Shown: positions 49,359 through 58,514 of the stretch, piece by piece
How the letters are laid out: the number at the start of each line of letters is the position of its first letter
Numbering within the stretch: position 1 is the stretch's first letter
Assembly: GCA_019637615.1 (NCBI GenBank)
Contig: JAHBVJ010000029.1
Coordinates: 53,555-117,554, forward strand
Length of the DNA: 64,000 bases
Origin: Anaerolineae bacterium
GTDB taxonomy: Bacteria > Chloroflexota > Anaerolineae > Aggregatilineales > UBA2796
Direction: 5' to 3'
Notes under the pieces: generated by a model
Database searches by the model: none
The model's input: only the letters and a program-made list of their open reading frames with translations
What the model was told of the DNA's origin: nothing
Made by a program: the position numbers and the translations under genes

Positions 49359-51224
49359 TTAGGAGCCAGTTTTACGCGGGATCGAGATGTATACGACGGT
49401 GCCCTGATTAGGGATGCTGGTCACGTGGATTTCGCCCCGACACGCGGAGACGCAATCACGCACAATCGTCAACCCTAAGCCGAGTCCCCTGATCTCACCG
49501 ATATTGCTGCCGCGAAAGAATGATTCGAAGATGCGGGCTTGCTCATTTTCCAAGATGCCAATGCCAGTATCAGTGACTCTCAACTCCACACGGTCACCGT
49601 GCAGCACTAGCCCGACTTGCACGTCCGATGATGACGCGGAAAACTGAGCGGCGTTGCGCAAAACATGTAAGAAGATGTTCCTGAAGACCAGTGGATCGCC
49701 AGCAACGGGAAGTGAAGCGGGCAGATCAAGGCGATATTTGCCAGTGCCAGCAAACTGCGTTTCCAATTCTCCGGCGATCTCGCGGCACAACGCGCTGAGA
49801 TCGATGGAGACGGATTGCAAACTGTCCGGTACGAGCTGCCCCCGAATGGCGAGGTCGATTTCACCGAGCATGGTGGTGAGCCGCTGAATCTGGGCGTGGA
49901 TGGTTTTGACGCGTTCCTTGACTTGTGCCGGATTGAGGTGATCTAGATATTTCGTGATCAACTCAATCGTTACCAAGATCACCGCGAACGGCGTGCGGAA
50001 TTCGTGCGCAACCCGTTCCATCATGCGGGATTTCAGGCGGCTTAATTCGGTTTCTTTCTCAAGGGCAGTATGTAGTTTTTCGCGCTCCACCAGCGCTTCT
50101 TGATACAGCTTGCGGGCGGACATATCGCGCATGATCGTCCAACTTTGCGCTGCACTGGGGTCTTGGTTGAGCATGGTCGAGGAGGATTCGAGCGGGAACG
50201 GCGTTCCATCCCGACGGCGTCCGGTCAGTTCGCCGCGTCCACGTCCGGTCTGCAAGACGGTTTGGAACAAGTCAAGGTAGCGGATGTCGGAAAGGTCAAG
50301 CAAGTCTGCCAAGGTGACGCTGGTGCGCAATTCGGATTCACTGCGCCCGAACATCTTGCAAGCCGCCGGATTCGCTCTGATAACGTTCGCCTCCCGATCC
50401 CCAAGCACAATCCCATCGAGACTGTTTTCAAACAGCAGTTGAAGCTGCGCCTCGCTTTCGCGCAGTTTTTCCTCGGTATGATGGCGAGCCGTCACGTCAC
50501 GATAGGTAGCGACGGAGCCGAGCAAGGCATTCGTATCGGTGGCGTACAACGCCTCGCCACTCCATTCGATCCATACGTAATGCCCATCTTTGTGACGAAA
50601 GCGGATCGGGGCGGCAGGGGTAGCGTCAATGGACGCGGCATGATGGGGATCGGGAGTTAAAGACGCGTCATCGGGATGGATAAAGTCCATACTCGTTTTG
50701 CCGAGCATTTCATCAGGCGTGTAGCCCAGCACGCGCTGACTGGACGGTGACACATAGACGTATTTTCCAGCCAGATTTATTTGCACAATGAGGTCTGAAC
50801 TGTTTTCCGCCAGCAGCCGATAGTGAGACTCGATCTGGCGTAAGGCCAGTTCCGTGCGTTTTTGCGCTGTAATGTCTTCGGCAGTCAGCATCCCCGCGAT
50901 AATTTCATTGCGGTCATTTTTGATGGGAATAACGCGGGCGCGAAAAACGCTCTGATGGTAGGTGACTTCCAGTTCGCTGATGACGCCTTCTAACGCGGCC
51001 TGATAGCTGGTGATCAATTGCTCCGGCGCATCAGGGTACAGCGCTAACAAGGGTTTCCCGATGAGTTGGTCACTGCCAATCCCTGTCGTTTCGAGGAACC
51101 CACCTTGCGCGGTTAGACAGCGCAAGTCCTTGCTAAAGACGATCACTGCCGTATTAGGCAACTGCTGCAAGAGCAAGCGGTATAGCTCGTTGACTGGGAT
51201 TCGCTCGCCTGTGAGGTCAGACAC
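49359..51224 (-). CDS. PAS-domain sensor histidine kinase
   Basis: A 621-residue soluble kinase with three N-terminal PAS domains (about 18-125, 135-255, 262-375; for example SPSSQRVLGYTPDEMLGKTSMDFIHPDD), HisKA with phospho-His407 (VAHEFRTPFAVILV) and HATPase_c (RNAAQFSA, DTGIGI, GLGLGLTIV). There is no transmembrane segment, so it senses a cytosolic signal, perhaps via heme or flavin in a PAS domain. It begins with GTG, preceded by GGAG at 6 bases. No response regulator is adjacent, an orphan kinase in this window. Confidence 0.93.
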   Translation of the reverse strand: MSDLTGERIPVNELYRLLLQQLPNTAVIVFSKDLRCLTAQGGFLETTGIGSDQLIGKPLLALYPDAPEQLITSYQAALEGVISELEVTYHQSVFRARVIPIKNDRNEIIAGMLTAEDITAQKRTELALRQIESHYRLLAENSSDLIVQINLAGKYVYVSPSSQRVLGYTPDEMLGKTSMDFIHPDDASLTPDPHHAASIDATPAAPIRFRHKDGHYVWIEWSGEALYATDTNALLGSVATYRDVTARHHTEEKLRESEAQLQLLFENSLDGIVLGDREANVIRANPAACKMFGRSESELRTSVTLADLLDLSDIRYLDLFQTVLQTGRGRGELTGRRRDGTPFPLESSSTMLNQDPSAAQSWTIMRDMSARKLYQEALVEREKLHTALEKETELSRLKSRMMERVAHEFRTPFAVILVTIELITKYLDHLNPAQVKERVKTIHAQIQRLTTMLGEIDLAIRGQLVPDSLQSVSIDLSALCREIAGELETQFAGTGKYRLDLPASLPVAGDPLVFRNIFLHVLRNAAQFSASSSDVQVGLVLHGDRVELRVTDTGIGILENEQARIFESFFRGSNIGEIRGLGLGLTIVRDCVSACRGEIHVTSIPNQGTVVYISIPRKTGS

Positions 51225-51544
51225 GTTAGGCTCCGGTGAAACGGCAGGACACGGATGCTAGATTATGATACTGCGGAACCGAAGTATAAAATATCATCGC
51301 GGTTACGTTGAAGCGCCTTTTATATTAAATTGTGAAAGTTTTGTTGCAACATTGTGTGACCGCCCCCGTTTGGCGCGGGCGATCAACGTCACCTGTTCAG
51401 CGTGGGGTTTGCTGCCCGATCAGGTATCCCTCTGTTTTGCTGCCAGTTGCTTACGCAATCCTAATGTCCACTTTTCAGCACAAATGGGTATATAATGTGT
51501 CTGGGGAGCCTCAATACATCTTTTTATAGAACGGGGACAATACT
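51225..51544. other. Intergenic region with a -10 box
   Basis: About 320 bases between divergent genes. TATATAAT at 51489-51496 (-10) lies about 50 bases before the SnoaL-like gene; no good -35. Nothing else noted. Confidence 0.45.
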
Positions 51545-51973
51545 ATGAGTAACCAACAAACTTTTCAAACTGGACTTGATGCCATTCAGGCGCGCGATTG
51601 GGCCAAGTTCAAAACATTGGTGACGGATGATTACGCCTTTTTGGGCGGCCCCATGCCGATGAATACGGAGATGTTCATCGCCGTCCAAGATGCCATCGGC
51701 TCGGCTTTCCCCGACTTCGCTTTCCATGTGGATAAGATGACTGGCACTGATGATGTGTTCATGTGTGAGCTGCATGTCACCGCGTCGCACAGTAATACCC
51801 TGACGCTCCCGATACCGGGACTGCCACCGATCCCTGCCACGCATAAATCACTCAGCGTCCCCGATGCCTTGAAGGTGACGATGCGCAGCGGCAAGATCGC
51901 GTCGGTCGAAGCGGTGCCTGTTCCTAACGGCGGCATGGGCGCATTGCTGAAAGCGATTGGTGTGCCGGTTTAA
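51545..51973 (+). CDS. SnoaL-like / NTF2-fold protein
   Basis: A 142-residue small cone-shaped alpha+beta protein of the NTF2/SnoaL superfamily (TGLDAIQARDWAKFKTLVTDDYAFLGG, then AVQDAIGSAFPDFAFHVDKM and FMCELHVTA). Such proteins hold a hydrophobic pocket and act as isomerases, cyclases or ligand binders; the sequence alone does not say which. No signal peptide. A -10-like box lies upstream and a hairpin downstream. Single gene; close neighbours give no pathway. Confidence 0.75.
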   Translation: MSNQQTFQTGLDAIQARDWAKFKTLVTDDYAFLGGPMPMNTEMFIAVQDAIGSAFPDFAFHVDKMTGTDDVFMCELHVTASHSNTLTLPIPGLPPIPATHKSLSVPDALKVTMRSGKIASVEAVPVPNGGMGALLKAIGVPV

Positions 51974-51987
51974 GGAAGATCAGCGAC

Positions 51988-52024
51988 GCCTACCGCCGCT
52001 ACGCTCCCTTGATCAGCGGTAGGC
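51988..52024 (+). terminator. Hairpin after SnoaL-like gene
   Basis: Stem GCCTACCGC / GCGGTAGGC (9 bp) around an 18-19-base loop, starting 15 bases after the stop. No T run. Confidence 0.5.
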
Positions 52025-52431
52025 TTGGATTGGCAGCGTCTTCAAACTGGACAAGCTGTCTGATTTGCCACATGGTGCTCAAACCACCGCTCCCAATAGA
52101 ACTGCTGAATTCGTAGCCGATCCTATGTGATTGGTTTGGCTGCTCAGTTGCCGATCATGCTGATAGACGTTTATGATCGCAATCAAACTGCCCGCTTGCC
52201 ACCGCATAAGGTGAGTCATTAAATGGTCTACCGTATGGATATGGTTTACCATATTGCACGGTGAGAATACCCGCATGTCGTGTTCAATATGGTGCTGCTG
52301 GCGGTTGCCGCCTTTATTGCTTAGGGACGGTTTGTGGTTGTCCCATTTTAATGCGACGGCGGGATGATAGGAATGGATCGGGGAGAAGCGCAGCTTGTCC
52401 CTTTTTCCGAATGAGGAGAGCGAAATACAGT
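52025..52431. other. Intergenic region with ATGGTYTACC repeats
   Basis: About 400 bases with no supported gene. The 10-mer ATGGTCTACC at 52223-52232 recurs as ATGGTTTACC at 52241-52250 (18-base period); the second also forms an ATGGT/ACCAT palindrome. This could be an operator for the downstream gene. An open frame from 52261 is only the leader of the VOC gene. Confidence 0.5.
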
Positions 52432-53367
52432 ATGGATCTCAATACACAGGTATCAAGCGCCGATGGACTCAGAATACCTTCAACGACGCGGCTAGGCTAT
52501 GTGCATTTGACGGTGGCGAACTTAGACCACCAGATCACGTTTTATACGCGGGTGATCGGGTTTACGCTCCACTGGCGAGACGGCGCGGAAGCCGCCCTCG
52601 GCACAGAGTCAGAAGTGTTGCTACGCCTGACGGAGAATCCAGCCGCGCGCCGCGTACAGCACACCACAGGCATGTATCATTTCGCCATCCTGTTTCCGAG
52701 CCGGAAGGAGCTTGCCCGCGCCATCGCACGGTTATTTGTGATGCGCTACCCCAACGCTCCGACAGATCATGGCGTATCCAAAACCACCTATCTGGATGAT
52801 CCTGAAGGAAATACCATTGAGCTGTATATACGCTCGCTGGAGGATGCCAGTTTTGAGATAGTGGACGGGCAGTTCAGCGTGCGCTACGCGGATGGGCGCA
52901 TCGGGACTGGACGCGATCCGCTGGATGTTGAGGCGTTGTTTCAAGCGCTGGATGAAGGGGAGCGTCTCGATCTGCCGCTGCCGGAAGGGACGCGGATCGG
53001 GCATATGCATTTGTATGCGTCCGGCCTCCAACCCTCGATGAACTTCTATCGCGATGTGCTCGGATTTCAGGAGGGGCCGTTATTCTCAAGTATGCGCATG
53101 GGCGAGGTGGCCTTGGACGAGCAGCAGCCGCATGTGATCGCCTTTAATACGTGGAAGGGAACTGGCATTCCGCCAGCGCCAGTGGACGCTCTCGGTTTAC
53201 GGTATTTTACCATCGTGTTGCCGACGAGCGATGACATGCAAAAGGTGGTTGACCGTGTTCAGGCAGCGGGCTTGCCGACCGAGCAAACAGAGGCGGGTCT
53301 CTTGGTGCGTGATCCCTCACACATCAGCATGATATTGACCACGCAGATGCCTCCTCGCAGGCAGTAA
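52432..53367 (+). CDS. VOC-family protein, two modules (CatE-like ring-cleaving dioxygenase)
   Basis: A 311-residue protein with two vicinal-oxygen-chelate modules (about 20-130 and 180-300), the arrangement of catechol-2,3-dioxygenase-type enzymes. First module: YVHLTVANLDHQITFYTRVIGF, YHFAILFPSRKELA and NTIELYIRS (candidate His/His/Glu metal ligands); second module: GHMHLYASGLQPSMNFYRDVLGF and RYFTIVLP. A frame starting 57 codons upstream was rejected because that stretch is Cys/Arg-rich and unlike the family. Ribosome site GGAG lies 13 bases upstream; an ATG at 52411 is an alternative. Aromatic substrate unknown. Confidence 0.85.
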   Translation: MDLNTQVSSADGLRIPSTTRLGYVHLTVANLDHQITFYTRVIGFTLHWRDGAEAALGTESEVLLRLTENPAARRVQHTTGMYHFAILFPSRKELARAIARLFVMRYPNAPTDHGVSKTTYLDDPEGNTIELYIRSLEDASFEIVDGQFSVRYADGRIGTGRDPLDVEALFQALDEGERLDLPLPEGTRIGHMHLYASGLQPSMNFYRDVLGFQEGPLFSSMRMGEVALDEQQPHVIAFNTWKGTGIPPAPVDALGLRYFTIVLPTSDDMQKVVDRVQAAGLPTEQTEAGLLVRDPSHISMILTTQMPPRRQ

Positions 53368-53434
53368 ATGACGTGGGTGGTGCGCATCTGCGAAATTCAG
53401 CCGCCATTATGCGGATCAGTGAGGCCAACGCACC

Positions 53435-54265
53435 TTACACGATCTCGATGCGCACCACGCGATCCAGCTTGGCGTAATCTTTGATGATGCTGACTTGTGC
53501 TTGCGGGAAGGCGGAACGCGCTAACCCCGCCACCGCCTCGCCCTGATCCGCGCCCATTTCGAGCAGCATCAATCCGGGACGGCGTAACCGTGTAGGAGCT
53601 TGATCGAGCAGGCGACGGATCAGCAGCAGCCCATCGGAACCGCCATCCAGCGCGACATGCGGTTCGAACTTGGCGACTTCCAGCAAATTGAGTTCGCCCG
53701 TAGCGATATAGGGCAGGTTGGCGCAGATGATGTCGAAAGTGCCCACGATTCCCGCCAGCAGATCGGATTGAAGATAGGTGACGTTGTTCAGCCCAAGGCC
53801 GTTTTCGCGGGCAACGAGCAGCGCCGCCGCCGAAACATCACTCGCGATCACGCTGGACTCGGACAGTTTCGCCGCGATGGACAGCGCGATCACGCCGCTG
53901 CCTGTCCCGATGTCGATGATATGCAGCTTGCCGCGCCCTTGCGCCCAACTTAGCGCCGACTCAACGACGTGTTCGGTTTCGGGGCGCGGGATCAGAACGT
54001 GCGAATTGACGCGGAAATCGCGGTCAAAGAAGCCGCGCTTGCCGAGTATGTAGGCGACGGGCATACCTTTGCGCCGCAGTGTGAGCAACTTGGCGTAAGT
54101 GCTGGCGGATGGCGTGTCCAGCGTGACCTCGCCATGCGCGATCAGATATTCGCGCGGTTTCTCGATAACGTGGGCGAGGATCATCTCGGCGTCGAGGCGG
54201 GGCGAACCAGAGACGCCCATCAGGGAGGCGATAGCTTGTTTGAGGGTATCAGCGATTGTGGTCAT
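53435..54265 (-). CDS. prmC: Peptide chain release factor N5-glutamine methyltransferase
   Basis: A 276-residue SAM-dependent methyltransferase that methylates the GGQ glutamine of release factors. N-terminal helical domain (TLKQAIASLMGVSGSPRLDAEMILAHV), RETEHV-type motif RPETEHVVESAL, SAM loop IDIGTGSGVIALSIA and catalytic ANLPY (residues 182-186), where most homologues have NPPY. ATG 54265 chosen over a much earlier frame start because the family begins with this helix. Divergent from the PAS kinase gene. Housekeeping translation-termination function. Confidence 0.93.
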   Translation of the reverse strand: MTTIADTLKQAIASLMGVSGSPRLDAEMILAHVIEKPREYLIAHGEVTLDTPSASTYAKLLTLRRKGMPVAYILGKRGFFDRDFRVNSHVLIPRPETEHVVESALSWAQGRGKLHIIDIGTGSGVIALSIAAKLSESSVIASDVSAAALLVARENGLGLNNVTYLQSDLLAGIVGTFDIICANLPYIATGELNLLEVAKFEPHVALDGGSDGLLLIRRLLDQAPTRLRRPGLMLLEMGADQGEAVAGLARSAFPQAQVSIIKDYAKLDRVVRIEIV

Positions 54266-54403
54266 GTATTCCGTTCGGCATCGTAGGTCAAGCGCATACC
54301 ATAAGTGTACAGGTTGAGATATTTTTGGGACTCTGCAACACCATAATATATATACAATAAATGAGAACATTCCTGCTAACTTTGCTGCCTTGCGAAGGAT
54401 ATT

Positions 54404-55537
54404 ATGAACCTTATTGACTTAACGACCGAATTTGCCCCTGCCGAGCGTGCATCAGACAGTCAAATCGAGCGTGACGCCCAATATTTTGAGCAAGTCTATC
54501 TGGTTGATACGATGCTGGACGCGGTGCCTGATATTGTGTTGGTTCTCAACAAGCAGCGCCAGATCGTGTTCGCAAACGAGGCGTGTCTGCAACAGTTCGG
54601 GTTAACCGAGCGTCGGATGGCACTCGGAAAACGTCCGGGCGAGTTAGTCGGGTGTGCTCATTCCACTGAATTGCAGGCAGGCTGCGGAACCAGCGAATTT
54701 TGCCGTACCTGTGGCGCTGTGACCGCTGTCATGAGCAGTTTGCGCGGCGTGGAAGCGGTGCAGGAATGCCGGATCAGCTTGGCGACTGGCGATGCGCTCG
54801 ATTTGCAGGTATGGGCCAAACCGCTCGTCGTGAATGATGAGATATTCAGCGTGTTTTCCGCCAAGGATATTAGCAACGAGAAGCGCCGCCAAGCTCTAGA
54901 GCGCATCTTTTTCCACGACGTGCTGAACACGGCGGGCGCAGTCTCGATGTGCGCCGAAGTGCTCAAGGTTGAACCGAATGATGAACGGCTGCTAAACCTA
55001 TTGGACAGCATGGCGCACCGACTTGTCGATGAAATCAAAGGGCAGCGGACGTTGTTGGCGGCTGAAAACGGCGAGTTGGAACCGAATGTCGAGCCGATTG
55101 ACGTGCATCCTTTTCTCCATGAGATTTGCCAACAATATGAGCGGCAAATTGGCACTGCCAAGCAGTATATCCAACTCGTGGATACCACCATTAACACCAC
55201 CATGCAAACTGATCCCGTTTTATTGGGGCGAGTGATCGGCAACATGCTCAAGAATGCGATTGAGGCGACCCCGAAAGAGCAGCCAGTGACCGTCTCCTTT
55301 ACGATCACGCCCACAACCATTACCTTCGCCGTGCATAACCCGACCTATATGCCGCGCAATATTCAGTTGCAGATATTCAATCGCTCGTTTTCTACCAAAG
55401 GCGCAGGGCGCGGCCTAGGCACCTATAGCATGAAAATGCTGAGTGAACGCTATCTGCACGGGCGAATCTGGTTTGAGACAACGCACGACGGAGGGACGAC
55501 ATTCTACGCGTCGTATCCGCTGGCGTGGGAAGCCTAA
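54404..55537 (+). CDS. PAS-domain histidine kinase with Cys cluster
   Basis: A 377-residue soluble kinase. The PAS domain (about 35-160) contains an unusual Cys-rich insertion (VGCAHSTELQAGCGTSEFCRTCGAV) that could bind a metal or Fe-S cluster. The phospho-acceptor helix is FFHDVLNTAGAVSM (H171), a non-canonical HisKA variant. HATPase region: NMLKNAIEAT (N box) and GAGRGLGTYSMKM (G2); the G1 DxGxG motif is replaced by HNPTYMP. GAAGGA precedes the ATG. Single gene, no response regulator beside it; a hairpin follows. Confidence 0.88.
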   Translation: MNLIDLTTEFAPAERASDSQIERDAQYFEQVYLVDTMLDAVPDIVLVLNKQRQIVFANEACLQQFGLTERRMALGKRPGELVGCAHSTELQAGCGTSEFCRTCGAVTAVMSSLRGVEAVQECRISLATGDALDLQVWAKPLVVNDEIFSVFSAKDISNEKRRQALERIFFHDVLNTAGAVSMCAEVLKVEPNDERLLNLLDSMAHRLVDEIKGQRTLLAAENGELEPNVEPIDVHPFLHEICQQYERQIGTAKQYIQLVDTTINTTMQTDPVLLGRVIGNMLKNAIEATPKEQPVTVSFTITPTTITFAVHNPTYMPRNIQLQIFNRSFSTKGAGRGLGTYSMKMLSERYLHGRIWFETTHDGGTTFYASYPLAWEA

Positions 55538-55584
55538 GCGGCACATCGTTTCGGTACGACACCGCACATAGACAAGCAGCCAGC

Positions 55585-55608
55585 GGCGAAAGTTTTCATG
55601 CTTTCGCC
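55585..55608 (+). terminator. Hairpin after PAS kinase gene
   Basis: Eight-bp stem GGCGAAAG / CTTTCGCC with an 8-base loop, about 50 bases after the stop. Confidence 0.55.
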
Positions 55609-55710
55609 ACGTCTATACTTTATGCATAGCCTATTCCACACTTTCTTGTATGATGTGCAGCAGCAGGACGCGCATTTGCTCGTGTATCGCACACTCATCG
55701 ACTACCCATC

Positions 55711-55739
55711 AGATTTTTACATTTTCTGAAAATCTTTTT
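55711..55739 (+). terminator. Hairpin with T run before SH3-SLT gene
   Basis: AGATTTT / AAAATCT stem, 11-base loop, then TTTT. It is AT-rich, so weak; it may end readthrough from the left. Confidence 0.4.
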
Positions 55740-55761
55740 CCTATACTACGCAGCGAAGTAG

Positions 55762-55790
55762 TTGACACTATCTGGTCGTCATCATCGAAT
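55762..55790 (+). promoter_or_regulatory. Promoter of SH3-lytic transglycosylase gene
   Basis: TTGACA (55762-55767), exact 17-base spacer, TCGAAT (55785-55790, four of six consensus bases), 36 bases before the ATG. Confidence 0.55.
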
Positions 55791-55825
55791 TTGCCAGCAT
55801 GAGAGCGGATACTCAATAGAAACGA

Positions 55826-56785
55826 ATGGAACACAACAACAAATTCCGACTGAAAGCGCTGCTGACGTTTACCGCAGCGATATTACTGGGGCTGCATTTA
55901 GTTGGCCTCATCAGCCACCAACCGAGCATCACGTACGTCGTGATCGATCCAACGCGTTCCGGCGTGGAGAGCATCGCGGCAGAGGTTGCGCAGATTACAT
56001 CCGCTTGTACGGCGACAGTGCGTGTTGATGCGCTCAACCAGCGCAACGGCCCCGGCGAGAGCTACGCGATCACGGGGACGGCGGCGAGAGGCGAAGTCTT
56101 CACCGTTAGCGGGTGGGATGACGCGCAGCAATGGGTACACGTTCCGGTGCTCAACGGCACGGCGTGGATGTCCGCGCGCTATATGACTCTCAGCGGCGAC
56201 TGTAATGCGGCAGCGGTGAAGGCGGCGACTGCACCAGCCGACACAGCGCAAGCGAGTGGCGTGAGCAGCGCCGGAGTCGCGATGACAGGATTGTCGCCCG
56301 TGTTCACGCCGGAAGTGCAGTTCTGGGCGTCCGAGATCGCGGCGTGGGCGGAGTCGTATCAGATGGACGCCAATTTGATCGCAACCGTGATCCAGATCGA
56401 AAGCTGTGGCAATCCATCGATCAGCTCGTCGGCGGGCGCACAAGGGCTGTTTCAGGTGATGCCGTTCCATTTCGCGGCGGGCGAAGATATGCTGGACGTG
56501 CAAACCAATGCCAATCGTGGCCTGACCTATCTGCAAGGCGCAATCGCGCTCTCGAATGGAGATGCGGGACTAGCGCTGGTCGGTTATAACGGCGGCTACG
56601 GCGCGATCAGCGGGCGGTGGGCGGCAGAAACGCAGCGGTATTACTACTGGGGCAGCGGCATCTACACGGATGCCATCTCCGGCGCGACCACCAGTGATAC
56701 ACTGCAAGAGTGGTTAGCGGCGGGCGGATCGCGGCTGTGCGCGAGCGCAAGCCAGAGTCAGAAAGTCATGTTGGTGGTGGATTAG
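55826..56785 (+). CDS. SH3-domain lytic transglycosylase
   Basis: A 319-residue exported or membrane-anchored cell-wall protein. A single N-terminal hydrophobic segment (LLTFTAAILLGLHLVGLI) acts as signal anchor. An SH3b domain (about 62-118: VRVDALNQRNGPGESYAITGTAARGEVFTVSGW) binds peptidoglycan; a lytic transglycosylase (SLT) domain follows (about 165-270) with catalytic Glu in ATVIQIESCGNPSI, then SSAGAQGLFQVMPFH and GLALVGYNGGYGA. It cleaves the MurNAc-GlcNAc bond. A stand-alone gene with a 17-spaced promoter. Function in wall turnover or secretion. Confidence 0.93.
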   Translation: MEHNNKFRLKALLTFTAAILLGLHLVGLISHQPSITYVVIDPTRSGVESIAAEVAQITSACTATVRVDALNQRNGPGESYAITGTAARGEVFTVSGWDDAQQWVHVPVLNGTAWMSARYMTLSGDCNAAAVKAATAPADTAQASGVSSAGVAMTGLSPVFTPEVQFWASEIAAWAESYQMDANLIATVIQIESCGNPSISSSAGAQGLFQVMPFHFAAGEDMLDVQTNANRGLTYLQGAIALSNGDAGLALVGYNGGYGAISGRWAAETQRYYYWGSGIYTDAISGATTSDTLQEWLAAGGSRLCASASQSQKVMLVVD

Positions 56786-56857
56786 CCGCGTGCAGCCCGT
56801 TGAAGGTGAAGGTATCATTATCGTATCCGCCGACCGTAATTTGGAACGACAAGACCG

Positions 56858-57670
56858 ATGGTAGCTTCACCGCTCGATGTTCTGCGCTTCACTTCCTGCC
56901 AAGCACCAAACGCCGAACCCGCCCTGACCGCGATCATGCGCTTCGTCGGGGAGCAGATCGGAATGCCGTTGGAGTTCAAATTAGATGTGCCGTGGCAGGA
57001 TCGCTTGGCGATGTTGGACGCGGGGACGCTGCACGCGGCGTGGATCTGCGGGCTACCGTATATCCGCCGCGCCGATCAGCCGGAGCCGTCCATCGAACTG
57101 CTAATGGCTCCCGTCATGCGCGGTGAACGCTATCAGGGGCGTCCGATATATTTTTCCGATGTGGTAGTGCGCGCTGATAGTCGGTATCGCCACTTTGACG
57201 ATCTGCGGGGAGCGCGGTGGGCATTCAACGAGCGCGGTTCACATTCGGGCTATAACGTGATGTGCTGGCATCTTGCCACGCACGGCCTGAATGGGGATTA
57301 TTTCGGCGGCGTGATCGGATCGGGGTCACATCAGCGTTCGTTGCGGATGATCCTCGATGGTGAGATCGACGCCTCTGCCATCGACAGTACCGTGCTGGAA
57401 ACGGAATTGCGGCACGATCCGAGCCTCGCGGCGCGAATCCGTCGCCTTGAGCCGCTCGGCCCTAGTCCGATCCCGCCGTGGGTGGTGAACCGCAGTCTTG
57501 CGCCACAAGTGCGGGAACAGGTGCGACAGGCGTTTTTAACGCTGCACGAAGATTCGCGAGGGCGAGAACTGCTGGCGGCGGGCGATTATGCGCGGTTCGT
57601 TGGCGTCATGGATGAGGATTATGACCGTCTGCGCGAGATGACCCGCTTGGCGCAAGTGGTGAGCCTGTAG
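56858..57670 (+). CDS. PhnD-like phosphate/phosphonate-binding protein
   Basis: A 270-residue member of the PhnD/phosphate-phosphite-phosphonate binding-protein family, with landmarks GEQIGMPLEFKL, HAAWICGLPYIRR, YFSDVVVRADSRYRHFDDLRGARWAFNERGSHSGYNVM and AAIDSTV-like ASAIDSTVLE. It lacks a signal peptide and has no permease or ATPase beside it, so it may be cytosolic or a diverged orphan. Its start lies 73 bases after the lytic transglycosylase. A perfect 10-bp hairpin ends the unit. Substrate not deducible. Confidence 0.8.
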   Translation: MVASPLDVLRFTSCQAPNAEPALTAIMRFVGEQIGMPLEFKLDVPWQDRLAMLDAGTLHAAWICGLPYIRRADQPEPSIELLMAPVMRGERYQGRPIYFSDVVVRADSRYRHFDDLRGARWAFNERGSHSGYNVMCWHLATHGLNGDYFGGVIGSGSHQRSLRMILDGEIDASAIDSTVLETELRHDPSLAARIRRLEPLGPSPIPPWVVNRSLAPQVREQVRQAFLTLHEDSRGRELLAAGDYARFVGVMDEDYDRLREMTRLAQVVSL

Positions 57671-57677
57671 AATTGGC

Positions 57678-57717
57678 GAAGGCGACAAGCACGCACGGCA
57701 GTCATCATGTCGCCTTC
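57678..57717. terminator. Bidirectional terminator-like hairpin
   Basis: Perfect 10-bp stem GAAGGCGACA / TGTCGCCTTC with a 20-base loop between convergent genes. Confidence 0.7.
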
Positions 57718-57731
57718 TGTTTGGTCGAGAC

Positions 57732-58328
57732 CTAGTCAGTTGATTCGATGTCCCCCGTCTTATTTACAAACCCACGCCAAGCAGCAGTTTCCACTGCGTC
57801 AGTATCATAGGCAAGGAAAGCGATAGGGCGATCCGGATTAAAGTAATTTGCGTAAAGGGTCGCACTTCGAAGACCCCAAGAGACTAGAATAGTCGCCCCA
57901 TGCCGCTGGATTCCACTAGGCATTCCCCACAGCGTGACAAGTTCACCGATGTTGTAATCCTCGGCACGGACGGCGGTGTGAATGATCACCCGATCTTCAA
58001 AGATGTACGTGAAATAAAATGTTCGCCCATCAATTTCGGCAGTCGTGGAAAACTTTTGGTGCGCATAATTTGCGCATAACGCAACCTCGACTAACGCAGG
58101 CAAGGGATTTCCCGGAAGATAAACTTGAGGCGGATTGTAGATTTCCGATGGTATGCCCAGATGCCCAAGGCGCAGCACACCGATAATGATCAAAGTAAGG
58201 CCGACCTGCATCCCTAGCGCGATCTTGAGCAGCGGGGGGATGCGCCGAAACCAAAGGCCGACGAAGCTGCGGAGACGCTCAAATTCATGTCGCAGGATGC
58301 TTGTTGCCGAAGTGAACGAGATCGACAT
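57732..58328 (-). CDS. Hypothetical single-TM protein
   Basis: A 198-residue protein of unknown family. One transmembrane helix at about residues 34-54 (LKIALGMQVGLTLIIIGVLRL) with an Arg-rich cytosolic N-terminus; the ~140-residue outside part is beta-rich (TFYFTYIFEDRVIIHTAVRAEDYNIGELVTLWG). No motif recognised. Single gene, convergent with the PhnD-like gene. Confidence 0.65.
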   Translation of the reverse strand: MSISFTSATSILRHEFERLRSFVGLWFRRIPPLLKIALGMQVGLTLIIIGVLRLGHLGIPSEIYNPPQVYLPGNPLPALVEVALCANYAHQKFSTTAEIDGRTFYFTYIFEDRVIIHTAVRAEDYNIGELVTLWGMPSGIQRHGATILVSWGLRSATLYANYFNPDRPIAFLAYDTDAVETAAWRGFVNKTGDIESTD

Positions 58329-58459
58329 GCGGCCTCTCTTCCTGAGATCGTTTTGGATTGCTAAATTTTTATCTTGTTCTGGGTTGCTTTGGTACGGAGT
58401 CAGTTTACTCTTATATCACAAAATCTGAAAGTAAAAGGTGCCCTCGCGATTTTCATCAT

Positions 58460-58495
58460 CAAAAACAATGCCCGACGCGGCAAGCAATCGGGCAT
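58460..58495 (-). terminator. Terminator of ssb
   Basis: Stem ATGCCCGA / TCGGGCAT (8 bp, 12-base loop) followed on the minus strand by TGTTTTTG. Confidence 0.8.
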
Positions 58496-58514
58496 GAAGG
58501 TTTCGGTTTGTGGC

